From assembly GCA_013314775.1 (NCBI GenBank), contig JABUFB010000018.1, forward strand, positions 55,101 through 119,100: DNA of 64,000 nt, given 5' to 3'. Position 1 is the stretch's first letter, and each line of letters begins with the position of its first letter. A model generated the notes under the pieces. It was not told where the DNA came from. It was given only the letters and a program-made list of their open reading frames with translations, and made no database searches. Made by a program: the position numbers and the translations under genes. Positions 52,944 through 60,747 of this stretch are shown in pieces. The DNA is from Armatimonadota bacterium (lineage in GTDB: Bacteria > Armatimonadota > Zipacnadia > Zipacnadales > JABUFB01).

Positions 52944-55490
52944 GTGAGGGACGCCATTGTCATGTGGCGCAGCACAAAGCTGGCGGTGCTGTCTGCCCTG
53001 TGTGCTGCCTTCTATGCCGCACTGCTCATCCCGTTCAAGGCGATTCCGCTCATACCTGGGCTCACCGAACTGCGTCCGGGGAACGTGGTGCCCGTCGTTG
53101 CCGGTGTTCTCTTCGGGCCGGCGGCAGCGTGGGGTTGCGCGGTGGGCAACTTGATCGGCGACTTTTTCGGCACGATCGGTCCCGGCAGCTTTTTCGGGTT
53201 CATCGGCAACTTCCTGTATGCCTACGTGCCGTACCGCCTTTGGCGGCTGATCATGGGTGGGCGTCCGGCAACGGGCGCGCCGGGGCAGGCTCCCGTCTTC
53301 CTGCTCGTGGCCGTGCTGGGGGGCATGGCCTGCGCGGTGGTGATCGGCTGGGGCGTTGATCTGCTGGGCCTCGTGCCGTACCAGGTGCTTACCGCGGTCA
53401 TCACGCTGAATAACTCCGCGGCTTCCATCCTGCTGGGCCTCCTCTTGCTGCCGCTGGTGTACCCCCGAGCGCGCCGCTGGGGTCTTCTGTATGAGGACCT
53501 CATGCGGCCCGAGGATTACCGCGAGGGACCGCTGGCGCCGGTTGGGGCGCTTCTTGTGATCGCGGGTGCGGTCGGCGGCGCAGCGCTGGCACTGGTTATG
53601 TTTCTCGGCGGCGAGCAGGGCCCCCTCGCGGCAATGGCTGAATCCGGCGTGACCGTGAAAGGGCTGGGGCTGCTTTCGGCAGCGATGGTGCTGGTAGGAA
53701 GCGGTCTGTTCACCCGCATCGGACGCAGAGCTGAGGACTTGGACGTCGTCGAGGTGGACGACCTTGCGCAAGTGCCCAGGACCGGCCCCGCGATCCAGGT
53801 GGAAAGTCTCCGGTTCGCTTATCCCTTGTCGGACGCCCCTGCACTTCAGGACGTCAGCATCACCCAGGAACGCGGCGAACTGCGGATGTTGATGGGCGCT
53901 ACGGGCTCGGGGAAGTCCACTCTCTGCAAATGCCTCAATGGCGTAATCCCTGAGCTTCAGACTGGCGACTTCGGCGGCACGGTGAGGCTCTTCGGACGAG
54001 ACATCCGCGGCTTGCCGGTGTATGCCCTCGCGCCCCTCGTCGGCCAGGTGTTTCAGGACTTCGAGAGCCAGTTGCTGACCACAAGCGCCGAGCTTGAGGT
54101 GGCGTTCCCCCTGGAGAACATGGGCACGCCCGTGGATGAGATGGCCCGGCGCGTCCGGCAGGCACTGGAGAGCGTGGACATGTGGGAATTGAGGGACCGG
54201 GAGCCCCACCTGCTCTCCGGCGGCGAAAAGCAGCGTCTGGCTCTTGCTGCGGCGCTGGTGAACGAGCCGCCGATCGTGGTCCTGGACGAGCCAACGACCG
54301 ATCTTGACCCACAGGGGAAACGCGAACTGCTGGATCAGTGCCGGCGCCTGCGAAACGAAGGCCGCACGCTTGTGGTTGCCGAGCACGAGACCGACCTGGC
54401 CCTGGGAGCCGACCATCTCACGGTCCTGCAGGACGGTCGCGTTGCTTTCGACGGCAAGCCCCAGGAGCTTCTTTCTGACCCGGCGCGCAGCCAGTCGCTG
54501 GGCCTGCGTCCGCTCGACATCCCACGGCTCTTCGCGGAACTTGGGCGGCCGGAGCGGCCGCTGAGCATAGATGACGCCGCTGATTTGCTGAAGACCGAGA
54601 CCTGCGACCAGCAGCGTTGGGATGACATTGCCACGCCCTGGATGGCCGAAGCCTACCGGGCCAATGACGGGTCGCTGGACAGACCGGTCCTCAGCGTGCA
54701 GGGCCTGCAGCATGTCTATGCCGACGGGGTCGAGGCGATCCGCAATGTGTCGTTCGACGTTCACGCAGGGGAGTTTGTGGCGATCCTCGGCGAGAACGGG
54801 TCCGGGAAGACCACCCTGGCCAAGCACCTGAACGGTCTGCTCAAGCCTACTCAGGGGCGCGTGCTGGTGGGGGGTCGGGACACGAAAGGGCTCACACCCG
54901 CCGGACTCGCGCAGACAATTGGCTACTTGTTCCAGGACCCGGACCACCAGATCTTCGCGGACACGGTCTGGGACGAAGTGGCCTTCGGACCCCGCAATGT
55001 GGGCCTGGAGCCCGACATTGTGGAACGCCGGGTAGCCGGGGCGCTGGAGACCGTGGGCCTTTCGGACCAGGCCGCTGATGACCCGTTCCTTCTGACGAAG
55101 GGGGAGCGCCAACTCGTGGCGTTGGCATCGATTCTTGCGCTGAAGCCGCAGGTGATCGTATTCGACGAACCCACCACCGGCCTGGACGGCCCCAGGCAGG
55201 AGCAGATGATGGACGCGCTGCGCGCGCTCAATGAGAAGGGACACACCATCATCGTCATTACCCATTGCAATTGGGCCGCCGCCGAATACGCGCACCGGGC
55301 GATTGTGATGCAGGACGGGGAGCTTGTGGCGGACGCGCCGGTGCGGGATGTTTTCGGCGACAGCGCATTGCTGGCGCGCTCAGGGCAGAGCCCGCCGCTC
55401 ATCACGGAGCTTGCAATGCGGGTTTGGGGCAAACCGATGCTATCCGTGGATGAGGCCGTCTACTGCCTGCGGGCAGGTGATGGCAAATGA
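52944..55490 (+). CDS. Fused ECF transporter: S component plus two ATPases
   Basis: An 848-residue fusion. Residues about 1-265 are a multi-pass substrate-binding S component (QueT-like ELRPGNVVPVVAG region). Residues about 280-520 form the first ATPase (Walker A ATGSGKST near 317, LSGGEKQRLALA near 423, VVLDEPTTDLD near 444). Residues about 565-800 form the second (GENGSGKTT near 617, LTKGERQLVALA near 716, VIVFDEPTTGLD near 738). The GTG start follows GGAGGCCTGTGCT. The EcfT gene overlaps the end (ATGA). Substrate unknown; vitamins or queuosine precursors are typical of this group. An S component fused to both ATPases is unusual. Confidence 0.88.
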   Translation: MRDAIVMWRSTKLAVLSALCAAFYAALLIPFKAIPLIPGLTELRPGNVVPVVAGVLFGPAAAWGCAVGNLIGDFFGTIGPGSFFGFIGNFLYAYVPYRLWRLIMGGRPATGAPGQAPVFLLVAVLGGMACAVVIGWGVDLLGLVPYQVLTAVITLNNSAASILLGLLLLPLVYPRARRWGLLYEDLMRPEDYREGPLAPVGALLVIAGAVGGAALALVMFLGGEQGPLAAMAESGVTVKGLGLLSAAMVLVGSGLFTRIGRRAEDLDVVEVDDLAQVPRTGPAIQVESLRFAYPLSDAPALQDVSITQERGELRMLMGATGSGKSTLCKCLNGVIPELQTGDFGGTVRLFGRDIRGLPVYALAPLVGQVFQDFESQLLTTSAELEVAFPLENMGTPVDEMARRVRQALESVDMWELRDREPHLLSGGEKQRLALAAALVNEPPIVVLDEPTTDLDPQGKRELLDQCRRLRNEGRTLVVAEHETDLALGADHLTVLQDGRVAFDGKPQELLSDPARSQSLGLRPLDIPRLFAELGRPERPLSIDDAADLLKTETCDQQRWDDIATPWMAEAYRANDGSLDRPVLSVQGLQHVYADGVEAIRNVSFDVHAGEFVAILGENGSGKTTLAKHLNGLLKPTQGRVLVGGRDTKGLTPAGLAQTIGYLFQDPDHQIFADTVWDEVAFGPRNVGLEPDIVERRVAGALETVGLSDQAADDPFLLTKGERQLVALASILALKPQVIVFDEPTTGLDGPRQEQMMDALRALNEKGHTIIVITHCNWAAAEYAHRAIVMQDGELVADAPVRDVFGDSALLARSGQSPPLITELAMRVWGKPMLSVDEAVYCLRAGDGK

Positions 55491-56701
55491 CCTCGCGCTT
55501 CCTGTACAAAGACGGCAACAGCATCATCCATCGCCTGCATCCGAACACGAAGCTGGTGGCCCTGGCGCTTCTGTTCGCGGCAACACTGGCCTTCAACCAC
55601 CCGGTGTACGAAGCGGGGATGGTCATTGTCGGCATCGTGCTCATTGCGATTGCGGGTGCACTGGACAACCTGCGGCGCAGCCTCAGGTTTTTCACGTTGA
55701 TCTTCGTGGTCAGCTCTCTACTGTGGATCTTCTTCGTGCGAGACATCGCAAATCCAACCGTGGTCTTGAGCCTGGAACCTGCGCTGGTGGAGCGCGGCAC
55801 AACTGCCTATGACCTGGTCATTGTCATAATCTTCGCGGGCCTGCTGGCCCTGGCGATTACTGTGCTCTCGCTGATACAGATCGTCTTCCGCGATGCGAGC
55901 CTGACGAAGGTGGGCGGGTGGTGGTATGCGGCGTTCTGGGGGCTGCTGACACTGGGCGCATACCTGGCGTATCGCGGCCCCGCGCTGTTCGCGCAACTAT
56001 GGCTCTGGTACCTGGTGGCGTTCGCATGGTTCGTCGCGGCCACTGCAGTGGTGATGCGGCGGATGCAGACCCCGTACGCTTTGGCCGTCTGGCTTGGGCT
56101 TGCGGGGGCGGCCGCTGGTCTGTATCTCGGCATCGACGGGTTCCTGGTGCACCTGCATACCGAAGGAACCAGCTTCTACTGGGGGCCCACAGTCAGCATC
56201 TCGAAGCAGGCGCTGCTATATGGCCCCGCCATGGGCCTGCGCATTGTGGCGTTCTTGTTGTTCGGACTTGTGTTCATCTCAACCACATCGCCCGAGCAGC
56301 TCACCCAGGCCCTGCGCTCTTCGGGGATGGGTCTTGCTCCGTCGGTGGCGCTATCCCTCGCTTTCCGGCTTGTCCCGTTCTTCGCCTACACCGCACGAAC
56401 CGTCATGCAGGCCCAGCGGGCGCGGGGGCTTGACCTTGACTCCGGCGGGCCCCTGCACCGGTTCCGGAAGTCGCTGCCGGCGGTGGTGCCCACGCTGGGC
56501 TATGCTCTGCGCAGCGCGGATGATCTCACTCGCGCCCTGGAGACGCGGGGGATGGGTGCGCGGAAAAGACGCACCGAATACCGTCACCTGGAGCAGGGGA
56601 AAAGAGACATTGTGGCGCTTGCGATCGTGGCCGCTTTCGCCCTGGCCTGCATCGCGGCCCGTGTCACCCTCAACGTGGGGGAACTTCTGCCCAGACTGTA
56701 G
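55487..56701 (+). CDS. ecfT: ECF transporter T component
   Basis: A 404-residue multi-pass protein. It starts LYKDGNSIIHRLHPNTKLV, typical of EcfT, and carries both coupling motifs (AQRARG near residue 308 and ALETRGMG near 350), which bind the two ATPases. About 130 additional hydrophobic residues between 105 and 235 make it longer than usual EcfT. The ATG overlaps the fusion gene stop by four bases (ATGA). With the fusion gene it makes a complete importer. Confidence 0.92.
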   Translation: MTSRFLYKDGNSIIHRLHPNTKLVALALLFAATLAFNHPVYEAGMVIVGIVLIAIAGALDNLRRSLRFFTLIFVVSSLLWIFFVRDIANPTVVLSLEPALVERGTTAYDLVIVIIFAGLLALAITVLSLIQIVFRDASLTKVGGWWYAAFWGLLTLGAYLAYRGPALFAQLWLWYLVAFAWFVAATAVVMRRMQTPYALAVWLGLAGAAAGLYLGIDGFLVHLHTEGTSFYWGPTVSISKQALLYGPAMGLRIVAFLLFGLVFISTTSPEQLTQALRSSGMGLAPSVALSLAFRLVPFFAYTARTVMQAQRARGLDLDSGGPLHRFRKSLPAVVPTLGYALRSADDLTRALETRGMGARKRRTEYRHLEQGKRDIVALAIVAAFALACIAARVTLNVGELLPRL

Positions 56702-56770
56702 GCCACGCGATATTCTGACGCCTGCCGGTCCCTAGCGGGCGGCTGGCGCATCGCTGTGCATCAAGACACT

Positions 56771-56783
56771 CCGTGATTCACGG
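56771..56783 (+). promoter_or_regulatory. Palindrome upstream of the DUF4432 gene
   Basis: A perfect 6-1-6 palindrome CCGTGA-T-TCACGG directly followed by ATATAT, a possible -10 region, 23 bp before the ATG. It could be an operator; no -35 was seen. Confidence 0.35.
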
Positions 56784-56805
56784 ATATATCGGAAGGAGAA
56801 GTCAG

Positions 56806-57948
56806 ATGGCGAACCTGTACGGGAAACATTGGACCAAGGCCGAATTGCTCCAGCACGTAGGTGACATTGAGCAGATTGCGGGGGCGCAGAAGGTGCTTCT
56901 GGATGACGGGAACACGGCCGGGTGTGAGGCAATCGAGTTCAGGACCGGTGCGGGGCTGAGGTTCCGGGTCTTGCCGGGGCGCGGTATGGACATTTCCGCA
57001 TGTGACTTCAACGGCGAGTCGCTGGCGTGGATGTCTCACACCGGCGAGGTGGCGTCTCCGTACTTCGACCCGCAGGGCCTGAACTGGCTGCGCAGTTTCT
57101 ACGGAGGCTTGCTGCTGACCTGCGGCATGAGTTGGGCCGGCGCGCCCTGCGTGGACCCGGCGGAGGGTGGGCCTGAGGGCTACCCGGCCATGCTCGAGGA
57201 CGGCTCCTGGAGCCAAACCGGGGGCATCGGACTGCATGGTCGAGTCTCGCACATCCCGGCAAAGAACGTGTGTGTGGACAGCGAGTGGATTGGTGACGAC
57301 TACGTCTTCTGGGCACAGGGCAGGGTGCGGGAAGCGCAGGTCTTCAAGGCAAACCTGCTCCTCACCCGGCGCATCACCGCGAAGCTGGGCGAGAACAAGA
57401 TCTGGCTGAATGACCGCGTGGAGAACCTGGGGTACGAGAAGCAGGAGCACATGTTCCTGTACCACTGCAATCTGGGTTTCCCACTGCTGCAGGAGGGGGC
57501 GAAGTACGTCATCAATTCTCGCGAGACCACGCCGCGGGATGCCGACGCGGAAGCGCAGCTCGACCGCTGGAGCCAGTGGCCCGCGCCGACGCCGCATCAG
57601 CCGGAGATGTGCTACTACCATGATGTCGCCACCGATGAGAACGGGATCGCGACGGTGGCTTTCGTAAACCGTGACATCGCCGGCGGTCGGGGACTTGGCC
57701 TGTACATCAGCTATGAGAAAGCGACCATGCCGTACTTCACCCAGTGGAAGATGCCAGCCCAGGGGCACTACGTGACCGGCCTGGAGCCCGCGAACTGCAA
57801 GGTCCAGGGCCGCAAGATGTACCGGGACAATGGAACGCTGGTGTACCTGGAGCCGGGCGAAGTCGTGGAGTACAACACCGAGTTCGGAGTGCTTACCAGC
57901 CAGGCGGAGATTGACGAAATCGAGGCGCAGATCGCTGCGCTCAAGTAG
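56806..57948 (+). CDS. DUF4432 aldose 1-epimerase-like protein
   Basis: A 380-residue galactose-mutarotase-like beta-sandwich. VLPGRGMDISACDFNG and GLHGRVSHIPA are typical of DUF4432, which groups with aldose 1-epimerases. It probably acts on the anomeric carbon of a sugar or sugar derivative. The ATG follows a strong ribosome binding site (GGAAGGAGAAGTCAG). A small hairpin (57960-57980) follows the gene just before the MuiA-like start. Confidence 0.9.
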   Translation: MANLYGKHWTKAELLQHVGDIEQIAGAQKVLLDDGNTAGCEAIEFRTGAGLRFRVLPGRGMDISACDFNGESLAWMSHTGEVASPYFDPQGLNWLRSFYGGLLLTCGMSWAGAPCVDPAEGGPEGYPAMLEDGSWSQTGGIGLHGRVSHIPAKNVCVDSEWIGDDYVFWAQGRVREAQVFKANLLLTRRITAKLGENKIWLNDRVENLGYEKQEHMFLYHCNLGFPLLQEGAKYVINSRETTPRDADAEAQLDRWSQWPAPTPHQPEMCYYHDVATDENGIATVAFVNRDIAGGRGLGLYISYEKATMPYFTQWKMPAQGHYVTGLEPANCKVQGRKMYRDNGTLVYLEPGEVVEYNTEFGVLTSQAEIDEIEAQIAALK

Positions 57949-57985
57949 GAGCGGCCCAGCCGCTTCGTGAAGGGAAGCGGTCAGG

Positions 57986-59929
57986 ATGGCGAGGCACACA
58001 CGATCGGCCCTGCTCTGTTTGCTTTTCCTTGCAGTCTGCGGCTCGGCACTGCCGCAGACTGCCGGCAGGATCACAGAAGTGCGTGTGTACCAGGGACAAG
58101 CTTTGGTCACGCGCGAGGTCCAGTTTGAGGCCGTCGCGGGGAGCCAGGAAATCACGGTCACAAGCCTGCCCGAACGGGTCGTGCCGGGTTCCCTGTATGC
58201 CACGGGCGGTGACAGCGTCTCGGTGCGAGCAGTCCGGTTCCGAAGTACCGCGGTGTCCGAAGAACCCAGGCCGGAAGTGCGCGAGCTTGATGCGAAGATC
58301 AAAGAGCAGATGGCCGCTCAGCGTCGAGCCGAGAGCGAATCGAAGGTCCTCGCCAGTCGCGCGGAGTTCCTGGACAGACTCGGCCAATTCACGGCCGCCA
58401 AGTTCGAGAAAGATGCGGCCCAGGCAGTCCTGAACCCAGAGTCGGTCGAGAAGACCGCGACCTTCATCTTCCAGCAGAGAGATGAAGTCGCGGCCAGGGC
58501 GCTGGAGCTTCAGGAACGGAAAGTGGCCATCGAGGAAACGCTGGCGCTCCTCCAGCGTCAGCGCGCGGAACTCACCCGGGGCGGCGCAAACGTGCAACGC
58601 GACGCGGTGATCTTCGTGGACGCGGCGCAGGCCGGGCCTTCCGTGCTGCACCTGAGTTACCTCGTCGATGGCGTCGGATGGACCCCCGCTTACAGCGCCC
58701 GGCTCAGCAAGGAACGGGACAAGGTGGCGCTGGAGTATCACGCGGCGCTCACCCAGATGAGCGGCGAGGACTGGAACTCGGTGGCCCTGACACTCTCCAC
58801 CAGCCACCCAAAGATGCTGGCTTCCGCGCCCATCTTGTCGCCACTTCGCATAGCGCTCGTGAGCCGTCAGGAGCAGCAGCGGCAGGAAGCGGATGCCGTC
58901 ACCAGCTACACCGAAAAGACCCGTGAACTGCAGCGGCAGATTCGCGGGCCGGTGGGAGCCAAGGGCGACACCGGACCGGCGGGGCCTCCGGGCCCAACAG
59001 GCGAGCGGGGACCGGTGGGCGCGGGCATGCCGGGGATGATGGGTGCGCCGGGCGGCATGGGGCAGGCCGCGCCGCCTGCGCAGCTTGCCATGCCCTCGGC
59101 CGATGACGAATACCTGAACGCCAACCTGTTCGCCGCGCAGCTGCAGAACGTGGAACTCACCGCGCCCGATGAAGTCGTACGGCTGTCGCGGGCCATTGGT
59201 GGAGCGACCGAGGGCCTGGCGGTTGATTACCCCATCGAGGGGGCTGTGAGCATTCAGAGCCGGCGAGACCAGCAGATGTTCCTTATCGCCAGGCTGGACT
59301 TGAAGGCCGAGTTCAACTACACCGCGGTCCCCCTGCTCACGGACTACGTCTACCGCGCGGCCGAATGTGTCAACAGCAGTGACCTGGCGCTTCTCGCGGG
59401 TCCTTACAATGCCTACGTTGACGGCGCCTTCTCGGGCCGGGGCGAGATCCCGCTGGTGGCAAGCGGGCAGAACTTCACCATCGGATTCGGCACCGAGACC
59501 CGCCTGCGAGCTTCCCGCGAGTTCCTCGAGAAAACGACGAGCACCCGGGGCGGCAACCAGATCGTGCAGTACAAGTATCGCCTTGCATTGCAGAATTACA
59601 TGACCGAGCCCGCTACGGTGCGCCTTTGGGACCGCCTTCCGCAGGCCCCTGACAACCAGGTGACAGTCCAGCTGGTGGACCCGCAGCCGCCGCTGGCCAC
59701 GGACCCGCTCTATCTGGCCCAGCAGCGCCCGCGCGGACTGCTGCGCTGGGATGTCCAGGTTCCGGCGGGTGCGTCCGGTGCGAAGGCGTACAGCTTCGAG
59801 TACCAGTTCCAGATCGAGCACGACCGCAGCTATGACATCGGCGATCTGCCCTCGAGCGTCGCCGAGACCATGCGGCGCGATCTGGCGGTCATGAAGAGCA
59901 TCGAAGCAGGACAGATGATGATGCAGTGA
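57986..59929 (+). CDS. MuiA-family exported protein with collagen-like insert
   Basis: A 647-residue protein with signal peptide (1-23, ending SALPQ). The DUF4140/DUF4139 mucoidy-inhibitor pattern is present: ITEVRVYQGQALVTR, a coiled coil (about 95-200) and YLVDGVGWTPAYSAR. Within DUF4139, residues about 321-360 are Gly-x-y triplets (GPVGAKGDTG, GPPGPTGERG) followed by MPG-like units. The rest continues to QIEHDRSYDIGDLP. The family's function is poorly known; it is linked to envelope polysaccharide control. A hairpin (CCGCTTC/GAAGCGG, 57960-57980) lies just before the ATG. Confidence 0.88.
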   Translation: MARHTRSALLCLLFLAVCGSALPQTAGRITEVRVYQGQALVTREVQFEAVAGSQEITVTSLPERVVPGSLYATGGDSVSVRAVRFRSTAVSEEPRPEVRELDAKIKEQMAAQRRAESESKVLASRAEFLDRLGQFTAAKFEKDAAQAVLNPESVEKTATFIFQQRDEVAARALELQERKVAIEETLALLQRQRAELTRGGANVQRDAVIFVDAAQAGPSVLHLSYLVDGVGWTPAYSARLSKERDKVALEYHAALTQMSGEDWNSVALTLSTSHPKMLASAPILSPLRIALVSRQEQQRQEADAVTSYTEKTRELQRQIRGPVGAKGDTGPAGPPGPTGERGPVGAGMPGMMGAPGGMGQAAPPAQLAMPSADDEYLNANLFAAQLQNVELTAPDEVVRLSRAIGGATEGLAVDYPIEGAVSIQSRRDQQMFLIARLDLKAEFNYTAVPLLTDYVYRAAECVNSSDLALLAGPYNAYVDGAFSGRGEIPLVASGQNFTIGFGTETRLRASREFLEKTTSTRGGNQIVQYKYRLALQNYMTEPATVRLWDRLPQAPDNQVTVQLVDPQPPLATDPLYLAQQRPRGLLRWDVQVPAGASGAKAYSFEYQFQIEHDRSYDIGDLPSSVAETMRRDLAVMKSIEAGQMMMQ

Positions 59930-59964
59930 CGAGTGGTCGAGACTCGGATGGGCCTGCCGGCCTC

Positions 59965-59993
59965 TTGCCCCGCCTCTACCGGAGTGATATCAT
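59965..59993 (+). promoter_or_regulatory. Sigma70-type promoter of the toxin-antitoxin pair
   Basis: TTGCCC (59965-59970), a 17-base spacer, then TATCAT (59988-59993), 34 bp before the antitoxin ATG. Confidence 0.6.
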
Positions 59994-60004
59994 CATGCTA
60001 TCAC
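59984..60004 (+). promoter_or_regulatory. Operator-like inverted repeat over the toxin-antitoxin promoter
   Basis: GTGATA (59984-59989), a 9-base spacer, TATCAC (59999-60004). It covers the -10 box, as expected for autorepression by a ribbon-helix-helix antitoxin. Confidence 0.55.
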
Positions 60005-60026
60005 CCGTTGAGAGGTGGTGGAAACG

Positions 60027-60257
60027 ATGCCTCAGGTTCTCATAAGGGGACTATCCACGGAGACGATTGACCGGTTGAAGGCGCGAGCTCAGGCAAAGGG
60101 CCGCTCGCTGCAGGCTGAATTGCGGGAAGTTCTGGAACGGTCTGCCGAGTCCGATTGGGAGGCAGCCGATGCTGCTCTTGCCCGTGCAGAGGCAGCTGTG
60201 GGCGGCCACGTGTTCACTGACAGCACCTTGCTGATCAGAGAGGACCGGAACCGGTGA
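60027..60257 (+). CDS. Ribbon-helix-helix antitoxin (FitA/VapB type)
   Basis: A 76-residue protein. The N-terminal PQVLIRGLSTETIDRLKARA segment is a ribbon-helix-helix DNA-binding fold with the FitA-like GRSLQAELREVLE helix. The C-terminal tail should bind the toxin. The ATG follows GAGGTGGTGG. The stop overlaps the toxin start (GTGA). It should repress its own operon via the inverted repeat at 59984-60004. Confidence 0.85.
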   Translation: MPQVLIRGLSTETIDRLKARAQAKGRSLQAELREVLERSAESDWEAADAALARAEAAVGGHVFTDSTLLIREDRNR

Positions 60258-60727
60258 GTGGGATCCGTCGTCCTGTGGTCGTTGACGCCAGCGTGGCGAT
60301 CAAATGGGTGCTCACTGAGAGCGATTCGGATGCCGCCCGGTCTCTCGTGAAACGGCGCGTGGAGATGGCGGCGCCGGCGTCGCTGCGCGTTGAGACGGCA
60401 AACGTCCTTTGGAGGCGGGTGCAGCGTAAGGAGCTCACGCTCGAGCAGGCACTGCTGTGCTGGGATGCGCTGTCGAGAATCCCAATGGACTTGCACCCGA
60501 TCGAAGGACTGGTTCAACGCGCCCTGGAGCACGCAGCCGCCAGCGAACGCACGGTCTATGATTGCCTGTATGTTGCGCTGGCCGAGAGACTGGGTGTCTG
60601 TCTGGTGACTGCGGACGAGAGCTTCCACAAAGCGCTCCTCAGCACGCCCGGTGTACCGCGTGTCCTGCTGCCTGGCGAGGCCGCTGAGTTGCTTGCGGGT
60701 GATGGCCCGCATGATTCTCACAAATAG
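60254..60727 (+). CDS. vapC: PIN-domain toxin, VapC type
   Basis: A 157-residue PIN-domain RNase. Metal ligands are present: VVVDASVAIKW (Asp), LRVETANVLW (Glu), VYDCLYVALAE (Asp) and VTADESF (Asp). It cleaves RNA (often tRNA) when not bound by the antitoxin. The GTG overlaps the antitoxin TGA by four bases. It is followed after 20 bp by the GH106-like gene, but their relation is not evident. Confidence 0.92.
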   Translation: MSGIRRPVVVDASVAIKWVLTESDSDAARSLVKRRVEMAAPASLRVETANVLWRRVQRKELTLEQALLCWDALSRIPMDLHPIEGLVQRALEHAAASERTVYDCLYVALAERLGVCLVTADESFHKALLSTPGVPRVLLPGEAAELLAGDGPHDSHK

Positions 60728-60747
60728 GCTCACACAGGAGCCCTCAC

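Noticed and set aside
52917..55295. Minus-strand open frame of 792 codons
   Set aside because: It is the antisense shadow of the ECF fusion gene, whose ATPase motifs are clear.
57960..57980. CCGCTTC/GAAGCGG hairpin before the MuiA-like gene
   Set aside because: It is a short 7-bp stem in GC-rich DNA without T-tract; too weak for a terminator or regulatory call.
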